This document shows, piece after piece, positions 41,243 to 52,055 of a stretch of DNA of 64,000 nucleotides (within the stretch, counting starts at the first letter, position 1; each line of letters begins with the position of its first letter). The notes below the pieces were generated by a model. That model was given only the letters and a program-made list of their open reading frames with translations. It was not told the origin of the DNA and did not search any database. This stretch comes from Luteitalea sp. (GTDB lineage: Bacteria > Acidobacteriota > Vicinamibacteria > Vicinamibacterales > Vicinamibacteraceae). The translations under genes and the position numbers were made by a program. The DNA lies in contig WHTT01000009.1 of NCBI GenBank assembly GCA_009377605.1, positions 48,043-112,042 on the forward strand, written 5' to 3'.

Positions 41243-41920
41243 TCATAGAGCCGCTATCCACCTGAGAATCACCTCGTAGACCTCATCGAACACCAGCTCT
41301 TGAGGGCGTCCGCCGCGTTTGACGATCAGTGAGTGGTCACCATCGTCGACGGCATGGATCGTCGTGGAAACAGCGAGCCGATCGAGCTCGGCTTGCAGCT
41401 CGCTCGGCGTGCCGAAGCTGTCGCGCGTGCCCTGGACGAACAGCATCGGCCGACGCACGCTGGGAAGGTGAGCGCTGCGCAGCTGTTGCGGCCGGCCCGG
41501 CGGATGGAGCGGGTACCCAAGCAACACAATGCCACTCAGGCGATTCTCGTCCGGCCGCGCGGCGCCGAGCTCGGTGGCTATGCGTCCCCCCATGGACTTG
41601 CCGCCGACGAGCACACGCCCATCTGTCCCGGCCGCCACCTTGGTCAGGACGGCCGCGTAGCAGGCGATGAGCACTGCCGCCGAATCCGGCGCGCGCCTGC
41701 GCCGCTCCATGTAAGGAAAGTTGAAGGTGACGACGTCGAGCCCTCGTGCGGCCAGGGCCGAGGCGCGCGCGACCATCCATGGATGGGTCTGGCCGGCCCC
41801 CGCGCCATGCGCAAGAATGAGGGTGGAGCCCAGTGACGAGGCGGCGCTCGACGTGTAATGCCGGGCAGAGACCGTGGCGCCGCTTTCGAGCTGGATTGTC
41901 AAGCCTTTTGGCTCACGCAT
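41243..41920 (-). CDS. Alpha/beta hydrolase (Tex30/KANL3-like)
   Basis: A 225-residue protein from ATG 41920. The oxyanion region LAHGAGAGQTHPWMV, nucleophile elbow VGGKSMGGRIA, FVQGTRDSFGT (Asp) and AVDDGDHSLIV (His) give a complete triad. The family is widespread and its substrates are unknown; small esters are likely. Confidence 0.85.
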   Translation of the reverse strand: MREPKGLTIQLESGATVSARHYTSSAASSLGSTLILAHGAGAGQTHPWMVARASALAARGLDVVTFNFPYMERRRRAPDSAAVLIACYAAVLTKVAAGTDGRVLVGGKSMGGRIATELGAARPDENRLSGIVLLGYPLHPPGRPQQLRSAHLPSVRRPMLFVQGTRDSFGTPSELQAELDRLAVSTTIHAVDDGDHSLIVKRGGRPQELVFDEVYEVILRWIAAL

Positions 41921-41955
41921 CGGTCTGCCTCCCCCGACGAAGCGTAATTGAGGCG

Positions 41956-42729
41956 ATGACGCGATCGCAAGGTGATAGGGTGGCGAGCGTGCGCGATCCC
42001 ATCGAAACGGCAGGCGAGCGAATTCGGGAGGCGCGGCGCTTGACCGTGCTGACCGGTGCCGGTGTCTCTGCGGCGAGCGGTGTGCCGACGTTCCGGGGCC
42101 CCGACGGTCTTTGGCGGTCGTTTCGCGGAGAGGACCTGGCGACGCCGGGCGCCTTTCGGCGCGACCCCCGGATGGTCTGGGAATGGTACGACTGGCGTCG
42201 GCAGCGCATTGCCGCCTGCAAGCCGAATCCTGCGCACGACGTCCTCGCCCGCTGGAGCCAGCGTTCCCCTTCTCTGACGCTGGTAACCCAGAACGTGGAC
42301 GGTCTCCACGAGCGCGCAGGTACGGTGCGCGTAGTTCGCTTGCATGGATCCATCTGGCACCTGCGCTGCGCCCGGCCGTGTGCGGAAGGCGGGACGCGAC
42401 GCGACGGTCGTGTCCCTCTACCGGAGCTTCCACCGCGCTGTACGTGCGGCGATTATCTCCGTCCTGACGTCATCTGGTTCGGGGAAGCGCTCGATCCGAC
42501 GGTGGTAGAGCAGGCGGCCGAGGCGACCGCACGTTGCGACCTGTTTGTCACAATCGGCACCTCGGCGCTCGTCTACCCGGCGGCCGGTTTCATTCACAGC
42601 GCCCGCGCGGCCGGCGCCATGGTCGTCGAGATCAACCCCGAAGCCACGGGTGCGTCCGACGTTGTCGACCTTGTCGTGCGGCGGCCCGCCGAGACGGCGC
42701 TTCCCGAGCTCGATCGTTTCCTCCAGTGA
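41956..42729 (+). CDS. NAD-dependent protein deacylase (Sir2/sirtuin)
   Basis: A 257-residue sirtuin. TVLTGAGVSAASGVPTFRG binds NAD, TQNVDGLHERAG and the catalytic His in RLHGSIWHLRC are present, and four Cys (C-x-x-x-C then C-T-C) bind zinc. WEWYDWRRQRI carries the Tyr and Arg that mark SIRT5-type deacylases (desuccinylase or demalonylase). It removes acyl groups from lysine and links metabolism to NAD level. Confidence 0.92.
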   Translation: MTRSQGDRVASVRDPIETAGERIREARRLTVLTGAGVSAASGVPTFRGPDGLWRSFRGEDLATPGAFRRDPRMVWEWYDWRRQRIAACKPNPAHDVLARWSQRSPSLTLVTQNVDGLHERAGTVRVVRLHGSIWHLRCARPCAEGGTRRDGRVPLPELPPRCTCGDYLRPDVIWFGEALDPTVVEQAAEATARCDLFVTIGTSALVYPAAGFIHSARAAGAMVVEINPEATGASDVVDLVVRRPAETALPELDRFLQ

Positions 42730-42787
42730 AAGACGCCGGAGATCGGAATTCTCGCGCCGTTTCGGCGCTCATCGACGGCTATTGACC

Positions 42788-43645
42788 ATGCCCGTGGTAC
42801 GGATCGAATCTGCCGGGGACCCACGCCTTGCGAGCTATCGCAACATCCCCGACCGAGAGCTGCTCGTGCGCCGTGGGATCTTCATCGCGGAGGGCCGCCT
42901 GGTGGTGCGCCGCTTGCTTGCTGCGGGGGCGCCGCGTGTGCAGTCCCTCCTCGTAAGCGACGCGGCGCTGGCGTCGCTCGATGACCTGCTCGATGCGGGC
43001 CGCGACCCTAGGCCGATTTACGTTGGCTCGAGGGATCTCCTCACTGAAATCGTCGGGTTCAACGTTCACCGCGGCTGCCTCGCATGCGGCGAGCGTCCGG
43101 CGGCGCTGCCGCTCGAAGCGGTGCTCACCTCGTCCGACTTGTCCGCCGAAGCGCGCAGCGCGAAGGTGGATCGCGCGCCGCTCATCCTGCTCGAGGAGGT
43201 TGGCAATCCCGACAACATCGGCGGTATCTTTCGCAGTGCCCAGGCGTTGGGTGCACGCGCCATCGTCCTCGACCCGCGGTGCTCGGACCCGCTCTATCGG
43301 AAGGCGATCCGCGTATCGATGGGCTCGTCTCTCGAGGTTCCCTTCGTGAAGGTCGCCGAGTGGCTCCCGTCGCTGGAAGCTATCAAGAGCGCCGGATGGC
43401 GTCTAATTGGCTTGACGCCGGCTCCCAACGCGGCGGCGCTCACCCACGTCCTGACTGCGCGGTGGGGTCTGCCCGTTGCCTTCTTGCTCGGCCATGAAGG
43501 TTCAGGGCTTTCGGAGCAGGCCCGCACACACCTCGACGCCGAGGCGCGGATTCCCATGACGCCGGGCGTCGATTCTCTCAACGTGGCAACTGCCGCCGCG
43601 ATAGCGCTGTACGAGGCAGGGCGGGCTAGGGATCTAGGGATCTAG
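42788..43645 (+). CDS. TrmH/SpoU-family RNA 2'-O-methyltransferase
   Basis: A 285-residue protein. The N-terminal substrate-binding domain (RRGIFIAEGRLVVRRLL) is followed by the SpoU methyltransferase knot: LEEVGNPDNIGGIFRSAQALGA (motif 1), LLGHEGSGLSEQ (motif 2) and MTPGVDSLNVATAAAIALYE (motif 3). It methylates a ribose in rRNA or tRNA. The final RARDLGI and stop codon are encoded by the TAGGGATC repeat that follows. Confidence 0.92.
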   Translation: MPVVRIESAGDPRLASYRNIPDRELLVRRGIFIAEGRLVVRRLLAAGAPRVQSLLVSDAALASLDDLLDAGRDPRPIYVGSRDLLTEIVGFNVHRGCLACGERPAALPLEAVLTSSDLSAEARSAKVDRAPLILLEEVGNPDNIGGIFRSAQALGARAIVLDPRCSDPLYRKAIRVSMGSSLEVPFVKVAEWLPSLEAIKSAGWRLIGLTPAPNAAALTHVLTARWGLPVAFLLGHEGSGLSEQARTHLDAEARIPMTPGVDSLNVATAAAIALYEAGRARDLGI

Positions 43646-43740
43646 GGATCTAGGGGTCTAGGGGTCTAGGGAGGACGCTGCCCGCTAGGCTACTGCCCAA
43701 TCCCTTGATCCCTTGACCCCTTGATTCCTTGACCCCTCCA
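43627..43740. repeat. Tandem TAGGGATC repeats and TTGATCCC units between trmH and the HAD gene
   Basis: About five TAGGGATC/TAGGGGTC units begin inside the end of the methyltransferase gene. After a short spacer, CCCTTGATCCCTTGACCCC-type units follow in the opposite sense. The same families occur at 6604-6715 and 32078-32130. Confidence 0.9.
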
Positions 43741-43741
43741 G

Positions 43742-44449
43742 TCACCCGACCACGCTGGCCAGTGTATTCAGAGTCAACGCAGAGAGAGTGGGGAGCACGA
43801 GGTCCGCATCACCCAGCTGATCCTGGCCATACGACGTCGTGACTGCGATTGTGCGCAATCCCGCTGCGCGCGCGGATTGGATGCCCCAGGGCGAGTCTTC
43901 GACCGCCACCGCGTGGCTCGGTCGAGCCGTTGAATCGAGCCGCCCAGTCTCCAGGAGCAGCGCGAACGCGCGCTCGTACGGATCCGGCGCCGGCTTGCTG
44001 CGCGGCGTGTCGTCTGCTGCGACGACGACACTGAAGAGCGAGCGGAGTCCACTGGGCTCGAGCATGAGCTCGATCTCGTCACGGAGCGCGCCTGATGCGA
44101 TAGCCACCGGCACAGCGGCAGCGACCTGTTCCACACACGCAGCTGCGTCTGGAAAGAGGACCGATTCTCCTCGGGCGATCTCCCGAAACCGCTGCGTTTT
44201 CGTGCTGGTGAGCCGTTCGATGGTCGGCTCGTCCCAGCCGAGGCCACGGTCCGCCGCTATCTCCGACAGCGAGTCATGATCCGAGTATCCGAGATAGCGC
44301 GCGTAGTACTCCTCCGACGACAGCGTGACACCGACTGTCGCCAATACCTGCTGGAGCACACGTAGGTGCAGCGGCTCACTATTCGCGAGCACGCCATCGA
44401 AGTCGAAGACGACCGCAGCCAGGCCATTGAGGTGCGAAGGAACGGCCAT
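43742..44449 (-). CDS. HAD-superfamily hydrolase, beta-phosphoglucomutase-like
   Basis: A 235-residue protein. VVFDFDGVLANSEPLHLRVLQ has the nucleophile and acid/base Asp pair, then a helical cap, IASGALRDEI (Thr/Ser motif II), SKPAPDPYERA (Lys motif III) and VEDSPWGIQSARAAG (motif IV). It is a phosphatase or phosphomutase of small sugar phosphates. The end overlaps no other gene, but it lies next to the repeat array. Confidence 0.9.
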   Translation of the reverse strand: MAVPSHLNGLAAVVFDFDGVLANSEPLHLRVLQQVLATVGVTLSSEEYYARYLGYSDHDSLSEIAADRGLGWDEPTIERLTSTKTQRFREIARGESVLFPDAAACVEQVAAAVPVAIASGALRDEIELMLEPSGLRSLFSVVVAADDTPRSKPAPDPYERAFALLLETGRLDSTARPSHAVAVEDSPWGIQSARAAGLRTIAVTTSYGQDQLGDADLVLPTLSALTLNTLASVVG

Positions 44450-44452
44450 ACG

Positions 44453-45079
44453 TCAATTTCCATCCGATGCGTTGGTTTTCATCCGTTCTCCAGCGGACAC
44501 GGGCACCCGCAACGTGTTCTCCGCAGGCGGGAAAGGGCAATCGTACGTTTCGTTGTAGTAGCAGTAGGGATGGTAGGCACGATTGAAGTCGAGCTCGTAC
44601 AGCCCGGTCGCAGTCCGATCGAGGTCCAGGTAACGCCCACCGGCGTATGTTTTGGTGCCATTGCTCGGGTCGCGAAACGGCACGAACAAGCGGCGCGCCT
44701 CCTGGTCATCGGCCTCGACGAACGCTGTGACAGCCAGCTCGCGGCCGAGGAGTGCGAACTCCAGCCGCCCGGCCCGGCGCATTGAACGCTGTTTGCCGGT
44801 CGATGTCGCCATGACGATGACCGGCTCGTCAGGCGACGGTGTAAGAGCCGCCGGTGCGCGGTACCGCTCGTCGACTTCGAAATACTCCAGGGGCAGCAGC
44901 GACTCACGGCGCGCCGGTGGAACCGGGGAGTCGTCTGCGCTTCTGAACGCCTCGTCCTTCTTGTCACGAAGTGCTCGGATGCTTGCCGGATAGTCCGCGG
45001 CATCTGGGGGCGGGGGCGCATTCGTGCACGCTGACAGCGTGAACGCCAGAATCAAGACGCTCGGCAGGCAGATCCTCAC
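44453..45079 (-). CDS. DUF1684 lipoprotein
   Basis: A 208-residue protein starting GTG 45079, directly at a signal peptide (LPSVLILAFTLSAC) with a lipobox Cys. The conserved DUF1684 block YHPYCYYNETYDCPFPPAENT is near the C-terminus, preceded by GGRYLDLD. The function of the family is not known. The start lacks a good ribosome binding site, and longer in-frame versions lack a signal peptide. Confidence 0.8.
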   Translation of the reverse strand: MRICLPSVLILAFTLSACTNAPPPPDAADYPASIRALRDKKDEAFRSADDSPVPPARRESLLPLEYFEVDERYRAPAALTPSPDEPVIVMATSTGKQRSMRRAGRLEFALLGRELAVTAFVEADDQEARRLFVPFRDPSNGTKTYAGGRYLDLDRTATGLYELDFNRAYHPYCYYNETYDCPFPPAENTLRVPVSAGERMKTNASDGN

Positions 45080-45094
45080 CCCTACAGGATAGAT

Positions 45095-45119
45095 GAAAAA
45101 GGAACCGGGTACCTTTTTC
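45095..45119. terminator. GAAAAAGG/CCTTTTTC hairpin after the acyl-CoA dehydrogenase gene
   Basis: An 8-bp stem enclosing AACCGGGTA, with T5 on each side strand. It lies 3 nt past the minus-strand acyl-CoA dehydrogenase stop codon. Probably a terminator for the beta-oxidation operon; the sequence GGAACCGGGTACC also resembles dispersed repetitive elements, including part of the IR at 10163-10296. Confidence 0.55.
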
Positions 45120-45122
45120 CGC

Positions 45123-46889
<1,767 letters not shown>

Positions 46890-46910
46890 GCTCTCACCCT
46901 GTTCACCCTG
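46890..46910. repeat. Short GTGACAGGGTGAACAGGGTGA repeat between the two beta-oxidation genes
   Basis: Minus-strand sequence GGGTGACAGGGTGAACAGGG fills the 21-nt gap and the ends of the neighbouring genes. The same unit makes up the arrays at 55973-56130. Confidence 0.6.
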
Positions 46911-48092
46911 TCACCCAAGACGTTCGAACACCCCCGCCGCCCCCATCCCACCACCGATACACATCGTCGCCATGCCGTAGCGTGACTTCCGGCGTTGCAT
47001 CTCATAGAGCAACGTGCAGGTGAGCTTGGCGCCGGTGCAGCCCAGCGGGTGGCCCAGCGCGATGGCGCCGCCGTTGACGTTGAGCTTCTCGCGATCGATG
47101 GGGTGCTCCGCGAGACAGGCGAGCACCTGGCTCGCGAAAGCCTCGTTGATCTCGACGAGATCGATATCGTCGATGCTGAGGCCGGCCAGGCGCAGAGCCT
47201 TGCGCATGGCCGGCACCGGGCCAAGACCAAAGCGCTCCGGCTCGACGCCAGCCGTTGCGTATGCGACGAGGCGGCCGAGCGGTGCCACACCGAGCGCACG
47301 CGCCCGATCTTCGCGCATGATGAGGACAGCCGCGGCGCCATCACTGGTCTGCGACGAGTTACCTGCTGTGACGGTGCCTCGCGCGTGGAACGCCGGTTTG
47401 AGCTTGGCAAGCGCTTCGCTCGACGTGTCGCGGCGCGGACCCTCGTCCGTATCGAAGGGCACGTGGCGGATCGTAGGCTTGCCCGAAGGATCCGGATCCA
47501 CGACTCCTGCCTCGAACGGCACGACCTCGTCACGAAACCGTCCCGCGTCGATTGCGGCAATGGCTCGCCGGTGGCTTTCGAGCGCGAACACGTCCTGGGC
47601 CTCGCGAGAGATACGGTGCTCGCGCGCATGGTTCTCAGCGACGAGGCCAGTGGACAGATACACATCCGGGTAGGTGTCGACGAGCGTGGGGTTGGGCGCG
47701 AGCTTGTTGCCGGTCATGGGTACGAGACTCATGGATTCGGTGCCGCCCGCGAGAATCATGGATGCCCCGCCCGATCGGATCCGCTCGGTGCCAAAAGCAA
47801 TGGCTTGCAGCCCTGAGGCGCAGAACCGGTTGACCGTGACCGCCGACGCTTCGTGCGGGATCCCCGCCCGCAGGCTCGCGATACGCGCGACGTTGAAGCC
47901 TTGCTCTGCCTCCGGCATCGCACAGCCGAGGATCACGTCGTCGATCTCGTGTGGGTCGACGCCAGGTGCACGCCTCAAGGCCTCGCTCAAGACGACGGCC
48001 GCGAGATCGTCCGGCCGTGTCGATCGCAGCGTCCCAGACGGTGCCTTGCCAACGGCGGTCCGAACGGCGGAAACGATGACTGCGTCTTCCAT
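46911..48092 (-). CDS. Acetyl-CoA acyltransferase (thiolase)
   Basis: A 393-residue degradative thiolase. The nucleophile Cys is in VNRFCASGLQAI, GHPLGCTGAKL has the His, and CIGGGMGAAGVF contains the second catalytic Cys near the C-terminus. It completes each beta-oxidation cycle by releasing acetyl-CoA, together with the FadB-type protein and acyl-CoA dehydrogenase of the same cluster. Confidence 0.95.
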   Translation of the reverse strand: MEDAVIVSAVRTAVGKAPSGTLRSTRPDDLAAVVLSEALRRAPGVDPHEIDDVILGCAMPEAEQGFNVARIASLRAGIPHEASAVTVNRFCASGLQAIAFGTERIRSGGASMILAGGTESMSLVPMTGNKLAPNPTLVDTYPDVYLSTGLVAENHAREHRISREAQDVFALESHRRAIAAIDAGRFRDEVVPFEAGVVDPDPSGKPTIRHVPFDTDEGPRRDTSSEALAKLKPAFHARGTVTAGNSSQTSDGAAAVLIMREDRARALGVAPLGRLVAYATAGVEPERFGLGPVPAMRKALRLAGLSIDDIDLVEINEAFASQVLACLAEHPIDREKLNVNGGAIALGHPLGCTGAKLTCTLLYEMQRRKSRYGMATMCIGGGMGAAGVFERLG

Positions 48093-48107
48093 GAGAGCCT
48101 CCGACTT

Positions 48108-48163
48108 GGTAGGGCGCGTCGGCCTCCCGCGCCGTCACGGCCGCCTCGGCGAGGCGGCCCTAC
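48108..48163. repeat. GTAGGGCGCG...GCCGCCTCGGCGAGGCGGCCCTACC element
   Basis: A full copy between the thiolase gene and the alpha/beta hydrolase gene, in the inverted orientation compared with the copy at 8824. Confidence 0.85.
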
Positions 48164-48778
48164 CTAGAAATCCGCAAGGAGATCGGTCAAGCCTTCGGCC
48201 ACCTCCAAGATATGGCCGTCGAACGTGTGATCGGCGCCCTCGATGACGACGAGCTCACGGGGCTCCGGCATCTCGGCGTAGAAGCGCTGCACGGCGGGCA
48301 GCGGAGACAGGATGTCGTAATCGCCCTGGACGAGGAACTTCGGCTTCTGCGATTCGGTGAGCAGCGTGTAGTCGAGCGACTCCACCGGCAGCGCGATGCC
48401 GACAAGCGCCGAAACGCGATCATCTCTCGCTCCGGTCGTCATGGCCACCCACGAGCCGAACGAGTAGCCAACGGCCCAGAAAGGGAGGCCCCGGTGCTGC
48501 ATCTCGAGCCAGTCGAGGACAGCGCGGTAGTCGTCACGTGCTCCGTGGCCTTCCACCCAGGGACCTCCGCTGAGACCGACGCCGCGATAATTGAACCGCA
48601 GCACCACACAGCCGATGCCAGCCAGCGCCTTCGCCGCTTCGTGCAGCAGCTTGTTCTGCATCGTGCCGCCCAGCTCCGGATGCGGTGCCGCAAGTGCCAC
48701 AGCGGCCCGTACCAGCCCGGACGGCCCATCAATCACAGCTTCGAGACGACCCGCAGGACCATCAATAAAGACCGACAT
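48164..48778 (-). CDS. Alpha/beta hydrolase (COG2945-like)
   Basis: A 204-residue protein from ATG 48778. ALAAPHPELGGTMQNKLLHE, FNYRGVGLSGG, and the elbow AVGYSFGSWVA with nucleophile Ser are present, then QGDYDILSP (Asp) and GADHTFDG (His). Small esterases of this kind are common; here the position in a fatty-acid operon suggests an acyl-ester or thioester substrate. Confidence 0.83.
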   Translation of the reverse strand: MSVFIDGPAGRLEAVIDGPSGLVRAAVALAAPHPELGGTMQNKLLHEAAKALAGIGCVVLRFNYRGVGLSGGPWVEGHGARDDYRAVLDWLEMQHRGLPFWAVGYSFGSWVAMTTGARDDRVSALVGIALPVESLDYTLLTESQKPKFLVQGDYDILSPLPAVQRFYAEMPEPRELVVIEGADHTFDGHILEVAEGLTDLLADF

Positions 48779-48802
48779 GTTGGTGAGCTGATTCCAGCCT
48801 TC

Positions 48803-48910
48803 GCTCGCCTCCGGCGAGCTGCGGCTAGGCAAGCCTGATTCCTGTGTCCTGAATCCGGACTCCTGAATCCTGACTCCTGATTCGTGACTCCCGATTCCTG
48901 ATTCCTGATC
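48803..48910. repeat. Dispersed repeats: CGCCTCCGGCGAGCTGCGGCTAGG and GATTCCTGA units
   Basis: CTCGCCTCCGGCGAGCTGCGGCTAGGC (48803-48836) matches the element at 20014-20100. It is followed by about eight ATCCTGACTCCTGATTC-like units (48838-48910). The units encode the last 25 or so residues of the hydrolase that starts at 49688. Confidence 0.85.
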
Positions 48911-49688
48911 CGTCCGTGTCGATGAACTCGGAGACGATTCGCGCGAACTCGTCTGGCTTCGTCATGGGGCCGATGTGGCCCGTGCCCGGCAGCGTTGCCG
49001 CGTTGGTGCCGCGAATGAGCGCGAGATAGCTGAGCGTGCCGCGCGTTGGCACGACGCCATCGAGCTCGGCCTCGCCCATGACGACCAGCGTCGGCGCCGT
49101 CACCCGGCGACAGTCGGCATGAAGGTCCACTTGCTGGGCGAGCCTCCATCGTAACGCCGTCCGCCGTGGTGATTGCGGCGCACGCAGAATCGCCCGCAGG
49201 TGCCGTAACAGGAACGGCAACCAGTGATCGACACCGGGGAACGTGGCCTTGACCTCGACGACCGTGCGGCGCAGCGCGCGGAGGAAGAACGCAGGCGCAT
49301 AGAGCCACGGGTGCCTCAGGTAGTGATCGTACGGCCACCCCAACTGCACGTCTGGCGGGGGCGGCGGCGTGCAGACGAGGATCAGCGCCGCCACTCGATC
49401 CGGGTGCTGCGCGGCGTAACGCAGTGCCACCCAGCCGCCGTACGAGACGCCGCAGACCGCGACGCGCTGTTCCCCTGTTGCGTGCACTGCATCGTCGACC
49501 TGCTGGACGAAGAGGTCGAAGTCGGCACCGTCTCGAGGCAGGGGACGCGCGCCCGGCTCGCCACGATACGAGAAGGTCACGACACGCAGTCGTTCGGCCA
49601 GTGCCTCGAGTGTCGCGCGCATCCACTCCCAGCGGCCGTTGATGCCGGGAACGAGCACGAGCGCTGGGCCGTCACCACGAACAATCAT
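48825..49688 (-). CDS. Alpha/beta hydrolase with a repeat-encoded C-terminal tail
   Basis: A 287-residue hydrolase. LVLVPGINGRWEWM, elbow VCGVSYGGWVALRYA (nucleophile Ser), VVMGEAELDGVVP and GTGHIGPMTKPDE (His) give the fold. The last 25 residues, rich in Ser, Arg, Asp and Ile with a period of about seven, are encoded by the GATTCCTGA repeats and are unlikely to be ancestral. Overlaps the start of no other gene, but its end runs past the start codon of the next hydrolase upstream of 48778. Confidence 0.82.
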   Translation of the reverse strand: MIVRGDGPALVLVPGINGRWEWMRATLEALAERLRVVTFSYRGEPGARPLPRDGADFDLFVQQVDDAVHATGEQRVAVCGVSYGGWVALRYAAQHPDRVAALILVCTPPPPPDVQLGWPYDHYLRHPWLYAPAFFLRALRRTVVEVKATFPGVDHWLPFLLRHLRAILRAPQSPRRTALRWRLAQQVDLHADCRRVTAPTLVVMGEAELDGVVPTRGTLSYLALIRGTNAATLPGTGHIGPMTKPDEFARIVSEFIDTDGSGIRNRESRIRSQDSGVRIQDTGIRLA

Positions 49689-49701
49689 CAGTTCCTCAGG
49701 G

Positions 49702-51990
49702 CTAGTTTCTCAGGGGCTTGCCGGTCTTCAACATGTGGGCGATGCGCTCTTGGGTCTTGCGCTCGCCGCACAGGCTGAGGAACGCCTCGCGCTCCAGGTC
49801 GAGCAGATACTGTTCCCCCACCGGCGTTCCCGCAGGCAGGTCGCCGCCGGCCAGGACGTGCGCCAGCCAGCGGCCGATGTGCGCATCATGGTCGCTGATG
49901 CGACCAGCCCGCCAAGCGAGGTGCACGCCCAGCCGCAGCGCCGCCCTGACGGTTGCGCCAGGTATTGAGATCATCGCGGGCGGCTGGGGCGGCTGGTAGC
50001 TTTCCTGTGCGAGGCCGAGGGCCAGGCCCTTGGCGTCAGCGAGAAGGCGGTCCCGGTTCATGGTGATGCGATCCACCGCGCGCAAGAAGCCGTACGATCT
50101 GCCGTCCGCGGCGCTGGTCGAGACCTTGGCAAGGGCCATGGTCTCGAATGCCCGCTGGACAAAGGGCAGCGAGTCGGCTGCGACGGCGGGGCGTGCGGCC
50201 AGCGCACGCAACAGCATTTCCTTGGTGCCGCCGCCGGCGGGAATCAGGCCAACGCTGGTCTCCACGAGGCCGATGTACGATTCCGCCGCCGCCTGCACAC
50301 GATCGGCGTGCAGCAGCACCTCGCAGCCACCGCCGAGCGTCATCCCACTCGCAGCGACGACCACCGGGACCCGTGCCCCGCGCAAGCGGATGGTCGCGCG
50401 CTGGAAGGTGCGCACCATGAGGTCGATCTCGTCCCAGTCTCCTTCCTGCGCCGCAAGCAGGAGCAGCATGAGATTGGCCCCGGCCGAGAAGTGCTGCCCG
50501 TCGTTGCCGACGACCAGCGCCGCGAACCGTCGCTCCGCTTGCTCTAGGCCCGCCTCGAGCATGGCGATTGTGTCGCCGCCGATAACGTTCATCTTGGAAT
50601 GGAACTCGACGCAGAGGACCTCGTCCCCGAGATCGATGAGGCTCGCCGCCACGTTCTGCTTCACGACGCGCTCGTGTGCCTTGGCCTGGGCGAGGAGTTG
50701 CAGCGCGGGATCATGCGAGACGAGGCCATCCATGCGAAAACGGTTGCGACCCGTGCTGAGCGCCTCGTCGATGAGTGGTGTCGCACCTTCGCCATGGCAC
50801 GCGTCGACGAGCTCACGAATGCCAATCGAGTCGATGATCTCGAACGGCCCACGCTCCCAACCGAACCCCCACCGCATCGCCCAGTCGATATCGTCGATTG
50901 AATCGGCAATCTCTCGGGCGACACGCGCTGCATAGAGCAGGGTTGCCCCGAGTGTGGCGCGTGTGAAGGCACCCGCCCGGCCTTTGTCGAGCAGCAGCGA
51001 GCGCAGACGCGCCTCGAGCGGCTGAAGTGCCCCAAAGCGCTCGAGCTCGGGAAGACGCGGTTCCAGGCGTGCGCGATAGTCGAGCGAGGCGGGGTCCAGC
51101 GTGAGGATCTCCCGCTCACCCCCGCGCTCGACGCGCTTGTAGAAGCCTTGGCCGGCCTTCTGGCCGGCCCAACCGCGTGAGACCAACTCATGGACGACTG
51201 CCGGCAATGTGAAGAAGGTGGCTTCCGCGCTCAGGCGCTCCGTGACGTTGTGCGCAACCTGGACGAGCAGGTCCAGGCCGGTGAGATCCAATGTGCGGAA
51301 GGTCGCGCTCTTGGGCCGCCCGATGAGCGGGCCCGTGAGAGCGTCGATCTCCTCGATCGTGAACTGACCGGAGGCGAGCTGCTCGAGAGCTCTCGCGACG
51401 CTGTAGAGGCCCAGGCGGTTGGCGATGAAGCTTGGCGTGTCCTTCGCGCGAACCACACCCTTGCCGAGCCGGAGATCGGCAAACCTCGCCACGATCTCGA
51501 CGACCTCACGGCGCGTGTCCGCAGTTGGGATGACCTCGAGCAACTTCAGGTAGCGTGGCGGGTTGAAGAAATGCGTGCCGAGCCAGTGTTGCCGAAACGG
51601 CTCGCCGCGTCCCTCCGCCAACGCGGCAAGTGGTATCCCCGAGGTGTTCGAACTGACGATGGCGGCGGGCGCACGATGAGGCTCGACCTGCGCCAACAGC
51701 TCGCGCTTGACCTCGAGCTGCTCGACGACCGCCTCGATGATCCAGTCGCACCCGGCCACCGCCGACAGGTCATGATCGAAGCCACCGAGCGTGACGAGAC
51801 GTGCCGAATCCAGGGTGAAGAATGGAGAGGGGGCGAGCGTGTGCGCGCGCTGGAAGCCTTGCTTCGCGACGTCGCCGGTGGTGTCGAGCAGGTGAACCGG
51901 GACGCCAGCGTTGGCGATGTGCGCCGCGATCTGCGCACCCATGGTGCCAGCTCCGAGCACAGCAGCTTTCCGGATTGTGCCTGCGGTCAT
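49702..51990 (-). CDS. 3-hydroxyacyl-CoA dehydrogenase/enoyl-CoA hydratase fusion (FadB-type)
   Basis: About 762 residues from ATG 51990 (an upstream ATG at 52002 is possible). The NAD-binding VLGAGTMGAQIA is at the N-terminus, and FFNPPRYLKLLEV belongs to the dehydrogenase domain. The crotonase domain (about 430-640) has GQHFSAGANL (oxyanion loop), GMTLGGGCE and VETSVGLIPAGGGT. The order is dehydrogenase then hydratase, reverse of E. coli FadB. It hydrates and oxidises enoyl-CoA intermediates. Confidence 0.93.
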   Translation of the reverse strand: MTAGTIRKAAVLGAGTMGAQIAAHIANAGVPVHLLDTTGDVAKQGFQRAHTLAPSPFFTLDSARLVTLGGFDHDLSAVAGCDWIIEAVVEQLEVKRELLAQVEPHRAPAAIVSSNTSGIPLAALAEGRGEPFRQHWLGTHFFNPPRYLKLLEVIPTADTRREVVEIVARFADLRLGKGVVRAKDTPSFIANRLGLYSVARALEQLASGQFTIEEIDALTGPLIGRPKSATFRTLDLTGLDLLVQVAHNVTERLSAEATFFTLPAVVHELVSRGWAGQKAGQGFYKRVERGGEREILTLDPASLDYRARLEPRLPELERFGALQPLEARLRSLLLDKGRAGAFTRATLGATLLYAARVAREIADSIDDIDWAMRWGFGWERGPFEIIDSIGIRELVDACHGEGATPLIDEALSTGRNRFRMDGLVSHDPALQLLAQAKAHERVVKQNVAASLIDLGDEVLCVEFHSKMNVIGGDTIAMLEAGLEQAERRFAALVVGNDGQHFSAGANLMLLLLAAQEGDWDEIDLMVRTFQRATIRLRGARVPVVVAASGMTLGGGCEVLLHADRVQAAAESYIGLVETSVGLIPAGGGTKEMLLRALAARPAVAADSLPFVQRAFETMALAKVSTSAADGRSYGFLRAVDRITMNRDRLLADAKGLALGLAQESYQPPQPPAMISIPGATVRAALRLGVHLAWRAGRISDHDAHIGRWLAHVLAGGDLPAGTPVGEQYLLDLEREAFLSLCGERKTQERIAHMLKTGKPLRN

Positions 51991-52055
51991 CTCACCACCC
52001 ACGCCGACTCCTCCCCGCCACCATCAGCGCCTCACTACGACCTCGCACCTCAGTT

